Positions 1 to 9,921 of a DNA stretch of 64,000 nt are shown here, in pieces. This DNA comes from Competibacter_A sp037045685. Its GTDB lineage: Bacteria > Pseudomonadota > Gammaproteobacteria > Competibacterales > Competibacteraceae. The notes below the pieces were generated by a model that worked only from the letters and a program-made list of their open reading frames with translations, was not told the origin of the DNA and searched no databases. Within the stretch, counting starts at the first letter, position 1, and every line of letters begins with the position of its first letter. Location: contig JBAOII010000011.1 of assembly GCA_037045685.1 (NCBI GenBank), positions 369,320 through 433,319 on the forward strand. Direction: 5' to 3'. A program made the position numbers and the translations under genes.

Positions 1-1539
1 CTGGAAGGTCATGCGCGCCAGCACGTCCCGTTCCAGATCGACGCCCGGCGCGATCTCGATCAACTCCGGTCCGTCGGCGGTCAGGCGGAATACCGCTCGC
101 TCGGTGATGTACAGCACCGGCTGATTCCGTTGGCTGGCCACCACGCCGCTGAAGGTGCGCTGCTCGACCTCCTCGACGAACTTGGGCGTCTCGCCCTCGC
201 GCAAGATGCGCAGTTGCCCCTGTTCCACCGCGATTTCCAGCTTGCCGGCCGTGAAGGTGCCGGTAAAGACCACCTTCCGGGAATTTTGGCTGATGTTGAT
301 GAACCCCCCGGCGCCGGCGATGCGCGTCCCGAATTTGGAGACGTTCAGATTGCCCTGCCGGTCCACCTGCGCCAGCCCGAGAAACGCCAGATCCAAACCG
401 CCGCCGTCGTAGAAATCGAACTGGTTGGGCTGGTCGATGATCGCCTGCACGTTGGTGGACGCGCCGAAATCCAGGCCCCCGGCCGGAATGCCGCCGACCA
501 CGCCCGGCTCGGCGGTCAGGGTCAGCAGGTCGATGATTTTTTCCTCGGCGGCGATGTTGGCGATGCTCTCCGGCACCCCGATCCCCAAGTTCACGATGGC
601 GTTCGAGGTCAGTTCCATGGCCGCTCGCCGGGCGATGATTTTGCGCTCGCTCATCGGGATCGGCGGGATCGAGGCCAGCGGCACCTTGATTTCGCCGGAA
701 AACGCCGGGTTGTATGGGGTGGCGAAAGTCTGCCAGTGGTGTTCGGGCGGCGAAACCACGATGCAGTCCACCAGAATGCCGGGCACGCGCACGTCCTTGG
801 GCCGCAGGATGCCGCGCTCGGCCACCCGTTCCACCTGGGCGATCACGATGCCGCCGGAGTTGCGCACCGCCATGGCGATGGCCAGCGATTCCAGCGTCAG
901 CGCCTCCTTTTCCATGGTCAGGTTGCCGTCGATGTCGGCGGTGGTGGCGCGGATGATGCCGACCTGAATCGGAAACGCCTTGTAGAGCAAATAGTCGTGG
1001 CCGCCGACGACCATCACCTCCACCCGATCTTCGCGGGTGATGGCGTTGAGCTTGCCGCCGCCGTGGCGCGGATCGACGAAGGTGCCCAGCCCGACGCGGG
1101 TCAGCGTGCCCGGCTTGCCGGCGGCGATGTCGCGGTACAGGTGGGTGATGACGCCTTGCGGCAAGTTGTAGGCTTCGATCTTGTTCGCCACCGCCAGCGC
1201 TTGCAGTTTCGGCACCAGCCCCCAGTGGCCGCCGATGACCCGTTTGACCAGGCCCTCGTGCCCCAGATGGTTGAGCCCGCGCTGTTTGCCGTCGCCCTGG
1301 CCGGCGGCGTAGACCAGCGTCAGGTCGCGCGGTCTGTCGAGTCCGGGCGCGTTCGGATCGTCTTCCGGCGCCAGATAAAGTTCCTCCAGCGCGCAGGCGA
1401 TGTCCTCGGCGAAGCCGGTGCCGACGAAGCCGCTGGTGGCGACCGTGTCGCCGGCGCGGATCAGGCTCACGGCCTCGCGGGCGCTGACGACCTTGCCGCG
1501 TTCGGGGATGCGGAGTGAAGCGAGCAGGGGATGCAGCAT
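1..1539 (-). CDS. Acyl-CoA:acetate/3-ketoacid CoA-transferase, C-terminus beyond window
   Basis: Family I CoA-transferase of the YdiF/propionate CoA-transferase type, in which the alpha and beta halves are fused. It moves CoA between a short-chain acyl-CoA and a free acid such as acetate or acetoacetate. The frame is open for 513 codons from the ATG at 1539 to the window edge, so only the last residues are missing. The N-terminal half carries the glycine-rich CoA-binding region (VATSGFVGTGF). The second half has NLGIGVP followed by TAEPGVVGGIP, whose Glu (about residue 344) is the family's catalytic residue that forms the acyl-thioester. The gene lies downstream of the permease remnant on the same strand, which suggests one transport-activation unit. 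Exact substrate is not visible; ketone-body or short organic acid use is inferred. Confidence 0.9.
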   Translation of the reverse strand, partial: MLHPLLASLRIPERGKVVSAREAVSLIRAGDTVATSGFVGTGFAEDIACALEELYLAPEDDPNAPGLDRPRDLTLVYAAGQGDGKQRGLNHLGHEGLVKRVIGGHWGLVPKLQALAVANKIEAYNLPQGVITHLYRDIAAGKPGTLTRVGLGTFVDPRHGGGKLNAITREDRVEVMVVGGHDYLLYKAFPIQVGIIRATTADIDGNLTMEKEALTLESLAIAMAVRNSGGIVIAQVERVAERGILRPKDVRVPGILVDCIVVSPPEHHWQTFATPYNPAFSGEIKVPLASIPPIPMSERKIIARRAAMELTSNAIVNLGIGVPESIANIAAEEKIIDLLTLTAEPGVVGGIPAGGLDFGASTNVQAIIDQPNQFDFYDGGGLDLAFLGLAQVDRQGNLNVSKFGTRIAGAGGFINISQNSRKVVFTGTFTAGKLEIAVEQGQLRILREGETPKFVEEVEQRTFSGVVASQRNQPVLYITERAVFRLTADGPELIEIAPGVDLERDVLARMTFQ

Positions 1540-1601
1540 GATGATGGCCCTCAATTATGGGATGAGAATCGCCGCTCGCGATCGCGAGCGGCGGGCCGTG
1601 A

Positions 1602-3043
1602 TTAGAAACTGCCGAACATCGTCCCCAAGGTGATGACCACCACTAAGGCGCTCAACGGAATCACCACGGACACCATGAAGATATCGAAATAGGATTGCCG
1701 GTGCGTCAGCCGGCAGATGCCGAGCAAGGTGATCACCGCGCCGTTGTGCGGGCAGCGTGTCCATGCCGCCGGACTGGCCATCGACGGCGACCCGGTGCAG
1801 CACCTCCGAGCGGAATGCCGGCGGCGTTGGCGACCTCGATGATAGTGGTTGGCCATGGTGGCTGAGCGCGATGCTCATGCCGCCCGAGGCGGAGCCGGTG
1901 ATGCCCGCCAGGGTGGTGACGGTGATCGCTTCGTTGACCAGCGGGTTGGGGATCGCCCGCAGCGCGTCGGCCACCACCAGGAAGCCCGGCAGCGAGGCGA
2001 TGACGCCGCCGAAGCCGTATTCCGAGGCGGTGTTCATCGACGGCCAGCAGCGAGCCGGCCACCGCCGACTTGGCGCCTTCGGCGAATTTTTCCTTGATCG
2101 GCCCCCAAGCGGTGACCACCACGAACAGAATGCCCATCAGCAACGCCGCCTCGACCGCCCAAATCGCCGCGACCTTGGGAATTTCGAACGGCACCGGTTT
2201 CGCCCCGATTCCGGTCATGGTCAGTTCGTAGGACTTGCCGTACAGCACCGGCACCAGCTGGGTGAAGACGTAGTTCAGGATGCCGACCAGGAACAGCGGG
2301 GTAATCGACCAGGAGCGGATTGGGCAGGCTTTTCGTGGGTGAACGGCTCCGGCTCGTTGATCAGATTGGTCGCCGTAGTCTTCGCCGGCGGCCGTGCGCT
2401 CGGCGGCGGCACGATTCGAGATAGAGCATGCCCGACGATGAAGATGAACAATCGCGCCGACCACGCCAAGACCAGGGCGCGGCCCAGGTAGTTGGTGCTT
2501 GAAGAACGGCGGTGGGAATCGATGTTCTGGATCTGCCGGAGTGCCGCGGACAGCGAGTCCATGGTGAAGGTGAACGAGCCCAAGGCGATAGCGCCGGGAA
2601 TGAAGCCGCTTCGGGACATGCCGATCTGCGCGGAACAGCGCCGCGCGCGATGGGATAAACGGCGAACAGCGACCACGAACAGCGACACGCCGCCGTAGGT
2701 CAGGATGCCGCAGCACACGACGATGGCGATGGACAGCATCGCTCGCTGATGACCTGAGTGACGATCCACCACCGCCGAGACGATGGCTCTTCGACGTAGC
2801 CGGATCAGCTCGATCACCTTGCCGAACACCGCCCCCAGCATGAACACCGGGAAGTACAGCTTGACGAAGTTGACCATCTTGTCCATGAAGACGCCGAGTA
2901 TACATCGGCGCCACCAGGGTCGGGTCGGTCAGCAGCACCGCCAGCAAGGCGGCGACAGGTGCGAACAGCACCACGCTGTGACCCTTGATAGGCCACGATA
3001 CATCAACAGGCCGAGCGCCCCGAGAACGATCAGGAATACTCAT
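1602..3043 (-). pseudogene. GntP-family permease, multiply frameshifted
   Basis: Remnant or mis-assembled copy of a GntP-type proton symporter (gluconate/3-hydroxybutyrate permease superfamily). Recognisable pieces occur in all three minus-strand frames, in the right order: an N-terminal hydrophobic start, GHSVVLFAPVAALLAVLLTD, MDKMVNFVKLYFPVFMLG, ILTYGGVSLFVVA, IPGAIALGSFTFTM, a long C-terminal hydrophobic stretch, and ITGSASGGMSIAL near the end, closing with MFGSF and a TAA at 1604. At least six single-base shifts are needed to read it through. Neighbouring genes on both sides are intact. The gene sits directly upstream of a CoA-transferase, a pairing seen for 3-hydroxybutyrate-type permeases (inference). 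It may be a true pseudogene or a patch of consensus errors. Confidence 0.8.
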
Positions 3044-3190
3044 TTGAGATTACTCCTCTTGGTGGATATCGTTGTGGAGAGTGTCGAAATCTCATACCGG
3101 CTTTTTGCGATGGCCGGCCATACGGTCCCTGGAGTGGATTCCAAATTCGGAAGGATTGGGAAATCGCGAGCGACCGGTGAAACCTGACAC

Positions 3191-3216
3191 CATCGAACTA
3201 TAGTTGCGGTTTGATG
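3191..3216. promoter_or_regulatory. Inverted repeat, possible LysR operator
   Basis: Arms CATCGAAC (3191-3198) and GTTTGATG (3209-3216) are inverted repeats with one mismatch, separated by 10 bases. They lie between the divergent permease remnant and the LysR gene, about 70 bases before the LysR start. LysR regulators commonly bind partly palindromic sites in such divergent intergenic regions. Assignment as operator is inference from position and symmetry. Confidence 0.4.
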
Positions 3217-3284
3217 GATGTGAAAATTCGCAAAAATAATAAAATACCTGTGCGGAAATGCACGGATGAAGAGAAGGCCGGGAG

Positions 3285-4193
3285 ATGAAACGCGAAATCG
3301 ACTGGAACGATCTGCGCTATTTTTTGGCGGTGGCCCGCGTGGGCCGGCTCAGCCCGGCCGCCCGACGGCTGCAAGTCGAACACAGCACGGTATCCCGTCG
3401 GATCGAGAGCCTGGAACGGGCGATGGGCACGCGGCTGTTCGACCGTCACCGCGACGGGCTGGTGTTGACCGAGGCCGGGCATGCCCTGTTGCCCATGGCC
3501 GAGCAGGTCGAAGCGACGGTTGCGGTCGTGTCGGAAAAGCTGTCGGGCCAGGATCTTTCGATCAGCGGGGAGGTCCGGCTGGGCACGCCCGAGGGTTTGG
3601 CGGTGTGTTTCCTGACGCCGAATCTCAAGCCGTTGCTCGACGAGTATCCCCGGCTGACCGTGGAGTTGCTGGCCCTGCCCCGGCTGGCGAATCTGGCCAG
3701 CCGCGAAGCGGATTTGGCCATCACGCTCGAACCGCCGCGCCGAGGTCCTTACGTGGTGGCCCGCTGGACCGATTTCACCTACTTCCTTTACGGCGCCAGG
3801 GATTATCTGGAGGCGCGCGAGCCGATCGCCGCTCGCGCCGATCTGGCCCGCCATCCGTTCATCGCCTACATCGACGATTACTTGCTGATTCCGGAGCTGC
3901 GCTTTCTCGAAAAGCTCTGCGATCGACCGGATCTGCGGTTTAGCAGCACCAGCATGTTGGCGCACAAGGAAGCGGTGCTGGCGGGCGTCGGGCTGGCGGT
4001 GCTGGTGTCCTATATCGGCGCCAGCGATCCGCGTTTGCTCAAGGTGTTGCCGGACGAAGCCTATTTCCGGCACACGTTTTGGCTGGCCGCGCACGCGGAT
4101 CGCCTGCGGCTCAAGCGGGTGCGGGTGGTGTGGGATTATCTGGTCGGGTTGATCGGCGCCCACCGCAGGCTGTTTCTCGACGGCGAGCGCTGA
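3285..4193 (+). CDS. LysR-family transcriptional regulator
   Basis: Typical LysR protein of 302 residues. An N-terminal winged helix-turn-helix (about residues 5-63) includes LRYFLAVARVGRLSPAARRL, VEHSTVSRRIESLE and TRLFDRHRDGLVLTEAG. The C-terminal two-thirds is the effector-binding fold. It is transcribed divergently from the permease/CoA-transferase pair across a 240-base gap holding an inverted repeat, so it probably controls that pair. The start is preceded by a GGGAG ribosome-binding site. The effector cannot be read from the sequence; an intermediate of the organic acid handled by the CoA-transferase is the natural guess. It converges on glnD, ending 24 bases from the glnD stop. Confidence 0.93.
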   Translation: MKREIDWNDLRYFLAVARVGRLSPAARRLQVEHSTVSRRIESLERAMGTRLFDRHRDGLVLTEAGHALLPMAEQVEATVAVVSEKLSGQDLSISGEVRLGTPEGLAVCFLTPNLKPLLDEYPRLTVELLALPRLANLASREADLAITLEPPRRGPYVVARWTDFTYFLYGARDYLEAREPIAARADLARHPFIAYIDDYLLIPELRFLEKLCDRPDLRFSSTSMLAHKEAVLAGVGLAVLVSYIGASDPRLLKVLPDEAYFRHTFWLAAHADRLRLKRVRVVWDYLVGLIGAHRRLFLDGER

Positions 4194-4217
4194 ACGGCGA
4201 AGGGTCGGTTTCGGCCG

Positions 4218-6947
4218 CTACTCTCCCGAATCCAGTTGCTCGACCAAGGCTTCGCGCAGCGCGGCGTATTTTTGCGGGTCTTGCAGCAGCCGGTTTTCGC
4301 GGTCGGTGACGAAGAACACGTCCTCCGCCCGAGCGCCGATGGTGGCGATCTTGGCGTTGTGCAACTGCACCCCGCACTTCATGAACGCCTGCCCGACCCG
4401 GCACAACAGGCCGGGACGGTCCCAGGACACCAGTTCCACCACCGTGCGACCGTTGGCGGCATCCTCGCGGAACGCGACCCAGGTGGGAATCTGGAAGGCT
4501 TTTTGAATTCGCGAAATGTGCCGGCTGGGCAACAGCGGGGCGATTTCGGGCCGGTTGAGGTAATGCAGGAGGGCGGTGACGATTTCCTTGATGCGCGCCC
4601 GGTCCTGGATCAGCGCGCCGGAATCTTCCAGCACCGTGAAACTGTCGAGGGTGAACCCGCTGTGGCCGGTGATAATCCGGGCGTCCAGGATCGTCAGCCC
4701 CAGTTGATCGAGAATCGAGGTGATCAGGGCGAACAGATTGTCCTGGTCGCGGGTGTAGATGAAAACTTCGGTGCCGCCCCGGCCCGGATCGTCGCGGGCC
4801 ATCACCAGCGGGCGCGGGTCGTGCCCTTTCTTGATGATCGCCCGGGTGTGCCAAGTGATCTCGTCGGCGGAATGGCGCAGGAAATAATCGTCGCCGAAGC
4901 CTTCCCACACCCGGTCGATGCGTTCTCCTTCGATTTTGGTGACGCCCAGCCGCTGGCGCGCTTGACCCTGGACCTCGCGGATGCGCTCTTCCTTGTCGAT
5001 GGGATTGTCCAGGCCGCGCCGCAACGCCCGGCGCGTGGCCTCGTAAAGCTGCCAGAGCAGGGAGTCCCGCCAGGTGTTCCACAGCTTGGGGTTGGTGGCG
5101 CGAATGTCGGCGACCGTCAGCAGGTACAGATAGTCCAGGTGCATTTGATCGCCCATTCGCCGGGCGAATTCGTTGATCACGTCCGGGTCGTGGATATCCT
5201 TTTTCTGGGCGGTCAGCGACAGGGTCAGGTGATGGCGCACCAGCCAGGCCACCAGCCGGGTGTCGAAGGAACTCAAGCCGTGCTGGCGGCAAAACCGCTC
5301 GGCGTCCTGGGCGCCGAGCTCGGAGTGATCGCCGCCGCGCCCCTTGGCGATGTCGTGGTAAAGGCCGGCGATATACAGCAGTTCCGGCTTGGGCAAGCCT
5401 TCCATGATCGCGGTGCAGCGCGGCAGTTCCCGGGCGAACTGGGGCAGGAAGAAACGCCGCAGGTTGCGCACCACGAACAGGATGTGCTGGTCCACCGTGT
5501 AGGCGTGGAACAGGTCGTACTGCATCCGGCCGTTGATGTGGCCGAACTCCGGCAGATAAGCCGGCAGCACCCCGAAGGCGTTCATCAGCCGCAACTGCTG
5601 GGTCACGCCGTAAGGCTGGCGCATGATTTCCATGAACAGGCTGCGCGGCCGCACGTCGTTGCGGAATTTTTCGTCGATCAGCGGCCGATGGTCGCGGATC
5701 AGGCGGATCGTGCTGGCCCGGATGCCCTTGATCTCCGGATGTTGTTGCAGGATCAGGAAGATCTCCAACAGGGCGAACGGGTAGCGCAAAAACACGTTGG
5801 GCCGCACCACTTCCAGATAGCCGCGGCGAGACTGGAAGCGGCGGTTGATCGGCTGCGGCTCGTCGGAATCCTCGGCCAGCAGAATCGCTTCCCCGAACAG
5901 TTGCAGCAGCATTTCGTTCAGCCGGCTCAAGGCGTTGACGGTGCGGTAGTAGCGCTGCATGAACTGCTCGACCCCCAGGCTGTGTTCCCGGTCCTGGTAG
6001 CCGAACTGTTGGGCGATCCGCCGCTGGTGGTCGAACAGCAGGGTATCCTCCCGCCGGCCGGTGAGGATGTGCAGGGCGAACCGCAGCTGCCAGAGAAAAT
6101 CGCGGCATTCGATCAGTTCGTCGTATTCGCTCGGGCTCAGAAAACCGTGGTTGACCAGCTCGTGCAAGGTGCTGGCCCCAAAATGCCGCTTGGCCACCCA
6201 GCCGATCATCTGCAAGTCGCGCAGGCCGCCGGGGCTGTCCTTGATGTTCGGCTCCAGGTTGAAGGCGGTTTCGTGGTATTTGTGGCAGCGCTCGCAGCGT
6301 TCCTGCTGCTTGGTTTCGAAGAACGCGCTGTCCGGCCAGATCCGGTCGGGGCCGGTAACGGCCCGCATCCGCTCGAACAGGTCCGGCGAGCCGGTCAGCA
6401 GGCGGGCTTCCATCAGGCTGGTGGCCACCGTGATGTCCGCCGCGCCCTCGCGGGCGCAATCCTCGACCGTGCGCACGCTGTGCCCGACATCCAGCCCGAT
6501 ATCCCAAAGGAAAGTCAGAAAACTCTCCAGGCCGGAACGGCGGGCGTCGAGCGCTTCGTCGCCCAGCAGGACCATGATGTCCACGTCCGATCCGGGATGC
6601 AGTTCGCCCCGGCCGTAGCCGCCCACCGCCACCAGGGCGAGATCGAGCGCGTCCGCCCCGAAATGCCGGCGCCAGGCGTGCCGAAGCAGCTCGTCCATCA
6701 ACCGGGCGCGGGCCGGCACCAGTTCGTGGGCGGGAGTTCCATCCTGAAACAACGCCTTAAGCCGGGCATCGCTTTGCTTGAGCAGGGTGCGAAACGAGAT
6801 CAGCGGGTTGCTCGTCGCCGCCAGTTCGCGCTCGAAAGCCATCGGGTCGAACGCGTCGATCTCGCTCCACCGCACCTCGTCCCGCGAAAAGCTGGCGGGC
6901 AAGGGCGGGGTGGATGCGATGGGGGTCGCGATGTCGGAAGCGGCCAT
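4218..6947 (-). CDS. glnD: Bifunctional uridylyltransferase/uridylyl-removing enzyme GlnD
   Basis: Cytoplasmic nitrogen sensor that uridylylates PII when glutamine is low and removes UMP when glutamine is high. The protein has 909 residues, the usual GlnD length. The N-terminal nucleotidyltransferase domain shows GGYGRGELHPGSDVDIM with the paired Asp metal ligands. A central HD hydrolase domain shows LYHDIAKGRGGDHSELG and LVRHHLTLS. Two ACT domains for glutamine sensing sit at the C-terminus, starting near VFIYTRDQDNLF and TVVELVSWDRPGLLCR. It starts 27 bases after the map stop on the same strand, the common map-glnD arrangement. No defect is seen, and the +strand reading of this region is a shadow. 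Confidence 0.98.
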   Translation of the reverse strand: MAASDIATPIASTPPLPASFSRDEVRWSEIDAFDPMAFERELAATSNPLISFRTLLKQSDARLKALFQDGTPAHELVPARARLMDELLRHAWRRHFGADALDLALVAVGGYGRGELHPGSDVDIMVLLGDEALDARRSGLESFLTFLWDIGLDVGHSVRTVEDCAREGAADITVATSLMEARLLTGSPDLFERMRAVTGPDRIWPDSAFFETKQQERCERCHKYHETAFNLEPNIKDSPGGLRDLQMIGWVAKRHFGASTLHELVNHGFLSPSEYDELIECRDFLWQLRFALHILTGRREDTLLFDHQRRIAQQFGYQDREHSLGVEQFMQRYYRTVNALSRLNEMLLQLFGEAILLAEDSDEPQPINRRFQSRRGYLEVVRPNVFLRYPFALLEIFLILQQHPEIKGIRASTIRLIRDHRPLIDEKFRNDVRPRSLFMEIMRQPYGVTQQLRLMNAFGVLPAYLPEFGHINGRMQYDLFHAYTVDQHILFVVRNLRRFFLPQFARELPRCTAIMEGLPKPELLYIAGLYHDIAKGRGGDHSELGAQDAERFCRQHGLSSFDTRLVAWLVRHHLTLSLTAQKKDIHDPDVINEFARRMGDQMHLDYLYLLTVADIRATNPKLWNTWRDSLLWQLYEATRRALRRGLDNPIDKEERIREVQGQARQRLGVTKIEGERIDRVWEGFGDDYFLRHSADEITWHTRAIIKKGHDPRPLVMARDDPGRGGTEVFIYTRDQDNLFALITSILDQLGLTILDARIITGHSGFTLDSFTVLEDSGALIQDRARIKEIVTALLHYLNRPEIAPLLPSRHISRIQKAFQIPTWVAFREDAANGRTVVELVSWDRPGLLCRVGQAFMKCGVQLHNAKIATIGARAEDVFFVTDRENRLLQDPQKYAALREALVEQLDSGE

Positions 6948-6974
6948 GCGGTTCTCCGGAGCGGGGAGTCGGCG

Positions 6975-7769
6975 CTAGAGCGCGGCGCCGGGGCTGAGGG
7001 TCAAAATCTCGTGGCCGGTGTCGGTGACCAGCACGGTGTGTTCCCACTGCGCGGAGATGGAATGGTCCTTGGTGACCACGGTCCAGCCGTCGGACAGGAG
7101 TTTGACGTGCCGCTTGCCGGCGTTGATCATCGGTTCGATGGTGAACGTCATGCCCGGTATCAGCTCGACGCCGGTGCCGGGGTCGCCGTAGTGCAGGACT
7201 TGCGGCTCCTCGTGAAATTCCCGGCCGATGCCGTGGCCGCAGTATTCGCGCACCACGGAGCAGTGCTGGGCTTCGGCGTGCTTCTGGATGGCGTGGCCGA
7301 TGTCGCCGAGACGGATGCCGGGCCGCACCAGGCGAATGCCGACGCACATGCATTCGTGCGCGATCCTGCTGACGCGCTGGGCGGCGATCGGCGGCGTGCC
7401 GACCTGAAACATCCGGCTGGTGTCGCCGTGGTAGCCGTCCTTGATGACCGTGATGTCGATGTTGAGCACATCGCCCTTTTTGAGCTTTTTCGGTCCCGGG
7501 ATGCCGTGGCAGACCACATGGTTGACCGAGGTGCAGATCGATTTGGGGAAACCGCGGTAATTGAGCGGAGCGGGAATGACGCCCTGGACCTTGACCATGA
7601 AGTCGTGGCAGATCAAATCCAGCTCTTCGGTGGCGACGCCTTCCCGCACATGGGGGCCGATCATGTCGAGCACCTCGGCGGCCAACCGGCCGGCCACCCG
7701 CATTTTTTCGATTTCCTGCGGGGTCTTGAGCGTTATGTTCGCGGGCTTTTTCGGATTTTTCTGAAACAT
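6975..7769 (-). CDS. map: Methionine aminopeptidase, type I
   Basis: Removes the initiator methionine from nascent proteins with a dinuclear metal centre. The chosen start (7769) gives 264 residues beginning MFQKNPKKPANITLKTP, matching the family; an in-frame upstream start at 7865 would add 32 residues that look like leader sequence. The five metal ligands are present: the two Asp in NIDITVIKDGYHGDTSRMF, His in CGHGIGREFHEEP, Glu in TFTIEPMI and Glu in AQWEHTVLV. It is divergent from rpsB, as in many Gammaproteobacteria, and is followed by glnD with a 27-base gap, so the two may be cotranscribed. Confidence 0.97.
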   Translation of the reverse strand: MFQKNPKKPANITLKTPQEIEKMRVAGRLAAEVLDMIGPHVREGVATEELDLICHDFMVKVQGVIPAPLNYRGFPKSICTSVNHVVCHGIPGPKKLKKGDVLNIDITVIKDGYHGDTSRMFQVGTPPIAAQRVSRIAHECMCVGIRLVRPGIRLGDIGHAIQKHAEAQHCSVVREYCGHGIGREFHEEPQVLHYGDPGTGVELIPGMTFTIEPMINAGKRHVKLLSDGWTVVTKDHSISAQWEHTVLVTDTGHEILTLSPGAAL

Positions 7770-7865
7770 GAATCTCGGTTCGCGGCGGCGGGGCCAGCCA
7801 ATGAGGGAGCGTTGTTCGGTCGGTGCGTCGGAGGTTGGGACAGTGCCCGCCGGGAGGCGGTTCAA

Positions 7866-7895
7866 TTGGTTTTCCCGAACGATCCATGTTATAAA
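7866..7895 (+). promoter_or_regulatory. Probable sigma-70 promoter of rpsB-tsf
   Basis: A TTGGTT box (7866-7871) and a TATAAA box (7890-7895) are separated by 18 bases, followed by a GC-rich start region (GCGCGCG) typical of stringently controlled ribosomal promoters. It lies about 140 bases upstream of rpsB, leaving a long leader. The -35 match is weak. Confidence 0.55.
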
Positions 7896-7902
7896 GCGCG
7901 CG

Positions 7903-8034
7903 CCTTAATGGCAAACCTTCCCAGGTTTTTTTACTTCGCACATCTGCCGGCACGGGTGGCCGGGTGCCCCGCGAGGGGTCGCCGCCCGGGGCGGATGGAG
8001 GCTTAACCCCAATCCTGTTGGAGAATATTCGGCA
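7903..8034 (+). promoter_or_regulatory. Structured rpsB leader, possible S2 autoregulation site
   Basis: The roughly 130-base leader contains GC-rich complementary blocks (GGCACGGGTGGCC, GGGTGCCCC, GGGGTCGCC, CGCCCGGGGCGG) able to form nested hairpins before the TTGGAGAA ribosome-binding region. In Gammaproteobacteria the rpsB-tsf leader is a known site of feedback by protein S2. Assignment here rests on position and folding potential only. Confidence 0.35.
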
Positions 8035-8793
<759 letters not shown>

Positions 8794-8824
8794 AGCGCCG
8801 CCTGGCCGGATTCGCCAACGCGAA

Positions 8825-8855
8825 GGCTCGCGCGCTCGGACGCGCGGGCCTTTTT
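8825..8855 (+). terminator. Intrinsic terminator/attenuator between rpsB and tsf
   Basis: Arms GGCTCGCGCG (8825-8834) and CGCGCGGGCC (8841-8850) form a 10-bp stem with one G-T pair and a 6-base loop, followed at once by TTTTT (8851-8855). Partial termination here would give less EF-Ts than S2 mRNA. Confidence 0.8.
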
Positions 8856-8930
8856 GGCGAATTTCGGCGTTCAGCCCGGTTTCATCAATCGCGTTTTATT
8901 CTGATTCGGTTTTGGTAGAGGTACGCAAGC

Positions 8931-9827
8931 ATGGCGGAAATTACGGCGGCGCTGGTCAAGGAACTGCGCGAGCGCACGGGCTCGGGGATGATGGAATGCA
9001 AGAGGGCCCTGCAAGAAACCGGCGGGAATATCGAGGGGGCGGTCGAGCTGATGCGCAAGGCCGGTCAAGCCAAGGCCGACAAGAAAGCCAGTCGCGTCGC
9101 CGCCGAGGGTTTGATCGCGATCAGGCAGGCGGCCGGCGCGGCCGCCATGGTGGAAATCAACTGCGAGACCGATTTCGTCACCAAGAACGACGATTTTCGG
9201 GCGTTCGTCGATGCCGTCGCCGATGCGGCCCTGACCGGCGAATCGAGCGATTTCGCTGCCTTCCTGGCGTCGCCCATGGCCAACGGCCAAAGCGTCGAGC
9301 AGGGCCGGCGCGACTGCATCGCCAAGATCGGCGAAAACATCAACGTGCGCCGCTTCGCCCGACTGGCCAGCGCCGAGGGCGTGCTGGGCTGCTACCTGCA
9401 CGGCACCCGCATCGGCGTGCTGGTGGAACTGGAAGGCGGGGACGCCGACTTGGCCAAGGACATCGCCATGCATGTGGCCGCCAGCCGCCCGCTGTGCATC
9501 GGCGAGGATCAGGTGCCGGCCGATCTGATCGCCAAGGAAAAGGAGATTTACGCCGCGCAAGCCGAGGACGAGGCCAAGGGTAAGCCGGCCCACGTCGTCG
9601 AAAAAATCATCGGCAAAATCGTCGAGGGCAAGCTGCGCAAATATCTGGAGTCGGTGACCCTGCTGGGCCAGGCCTTCGTCAAGGACCCCGACCGGACCGT
9701 GGGGGAACTGCTCGCTGCGCGCGAGGCCAAGGTCGTCCGCTTCGAGCGCTTCGAGCTCGGCGAGGGCATCGAAAAGAGAGCCGACAATTTTGCCGCCGAG
9801 GTGATGGCGCAGGTCCGGGGGGATTAG
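8931..9827 (+). CDS. tsf: Translation elongation factor Ts
   Basis: Guanine nucleotide exchange factor for EF-Tu, 298 residues. The N-terminal UBA-like module reads ITAALVKELRERTGSGMMECKRALQETGG, and the core contains the EF-Tu contact TDFVTKNDDF, the classic EF-Ts signature. The C-terminal domain includes GKLRKYLESVTLLGQAFVKD. It follows rpsB after the attenuator and precedes pyrH by about 95 bases. Nothing unusual is seen. Confidence 0.99.
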   Translation: MAEITAALVKELRERTGSGMMECKRALQETGGNIEGAVELMRKAGQAKADKKASRVAAEGLIAIRQAAGAAAMVEINCETDFVTKNDDFRAFVDAVADAALTGESSDFAAFLASPMANGQSVEQGRRDCIAKIGENINVRRFARLASAEGVLGCYLHGTRIGVLVELEGGDADLAKDIAMHVAASRPLCIGEDQVPADLIAKEKEIYAAQAEDEAKGKPAHVVEKIIGKIVEGKLRKYLESVTLLGQAFVKDPDRTVGELLAAREAKVVRFERFELGEGIEKRADNFAAEVMAQVRGD

Positions 9828-9921
9828 GCTGACCCGCCGGCTGCCGTCCGGCGCCGGCCTCTGCCGCCCCTGGCGCCAATACAGTACAATCCGCCCGTTT
9901 TCGACCATACAGGTTGCGCCG

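Noticed and set aside
130..1518. 462-codon plus-strand frame
   Set aside because: Shadow of the CoA-transferase, whose motifs are clear on the minus strand.
4236..8006. Very long plus-strand open frame antisense to glnD and map
   Set aside because: High GC leaves antisense frames open; the product is Gln/His/Val-rich without family features, while the minus strand encodes complete GlnD and MetAP.
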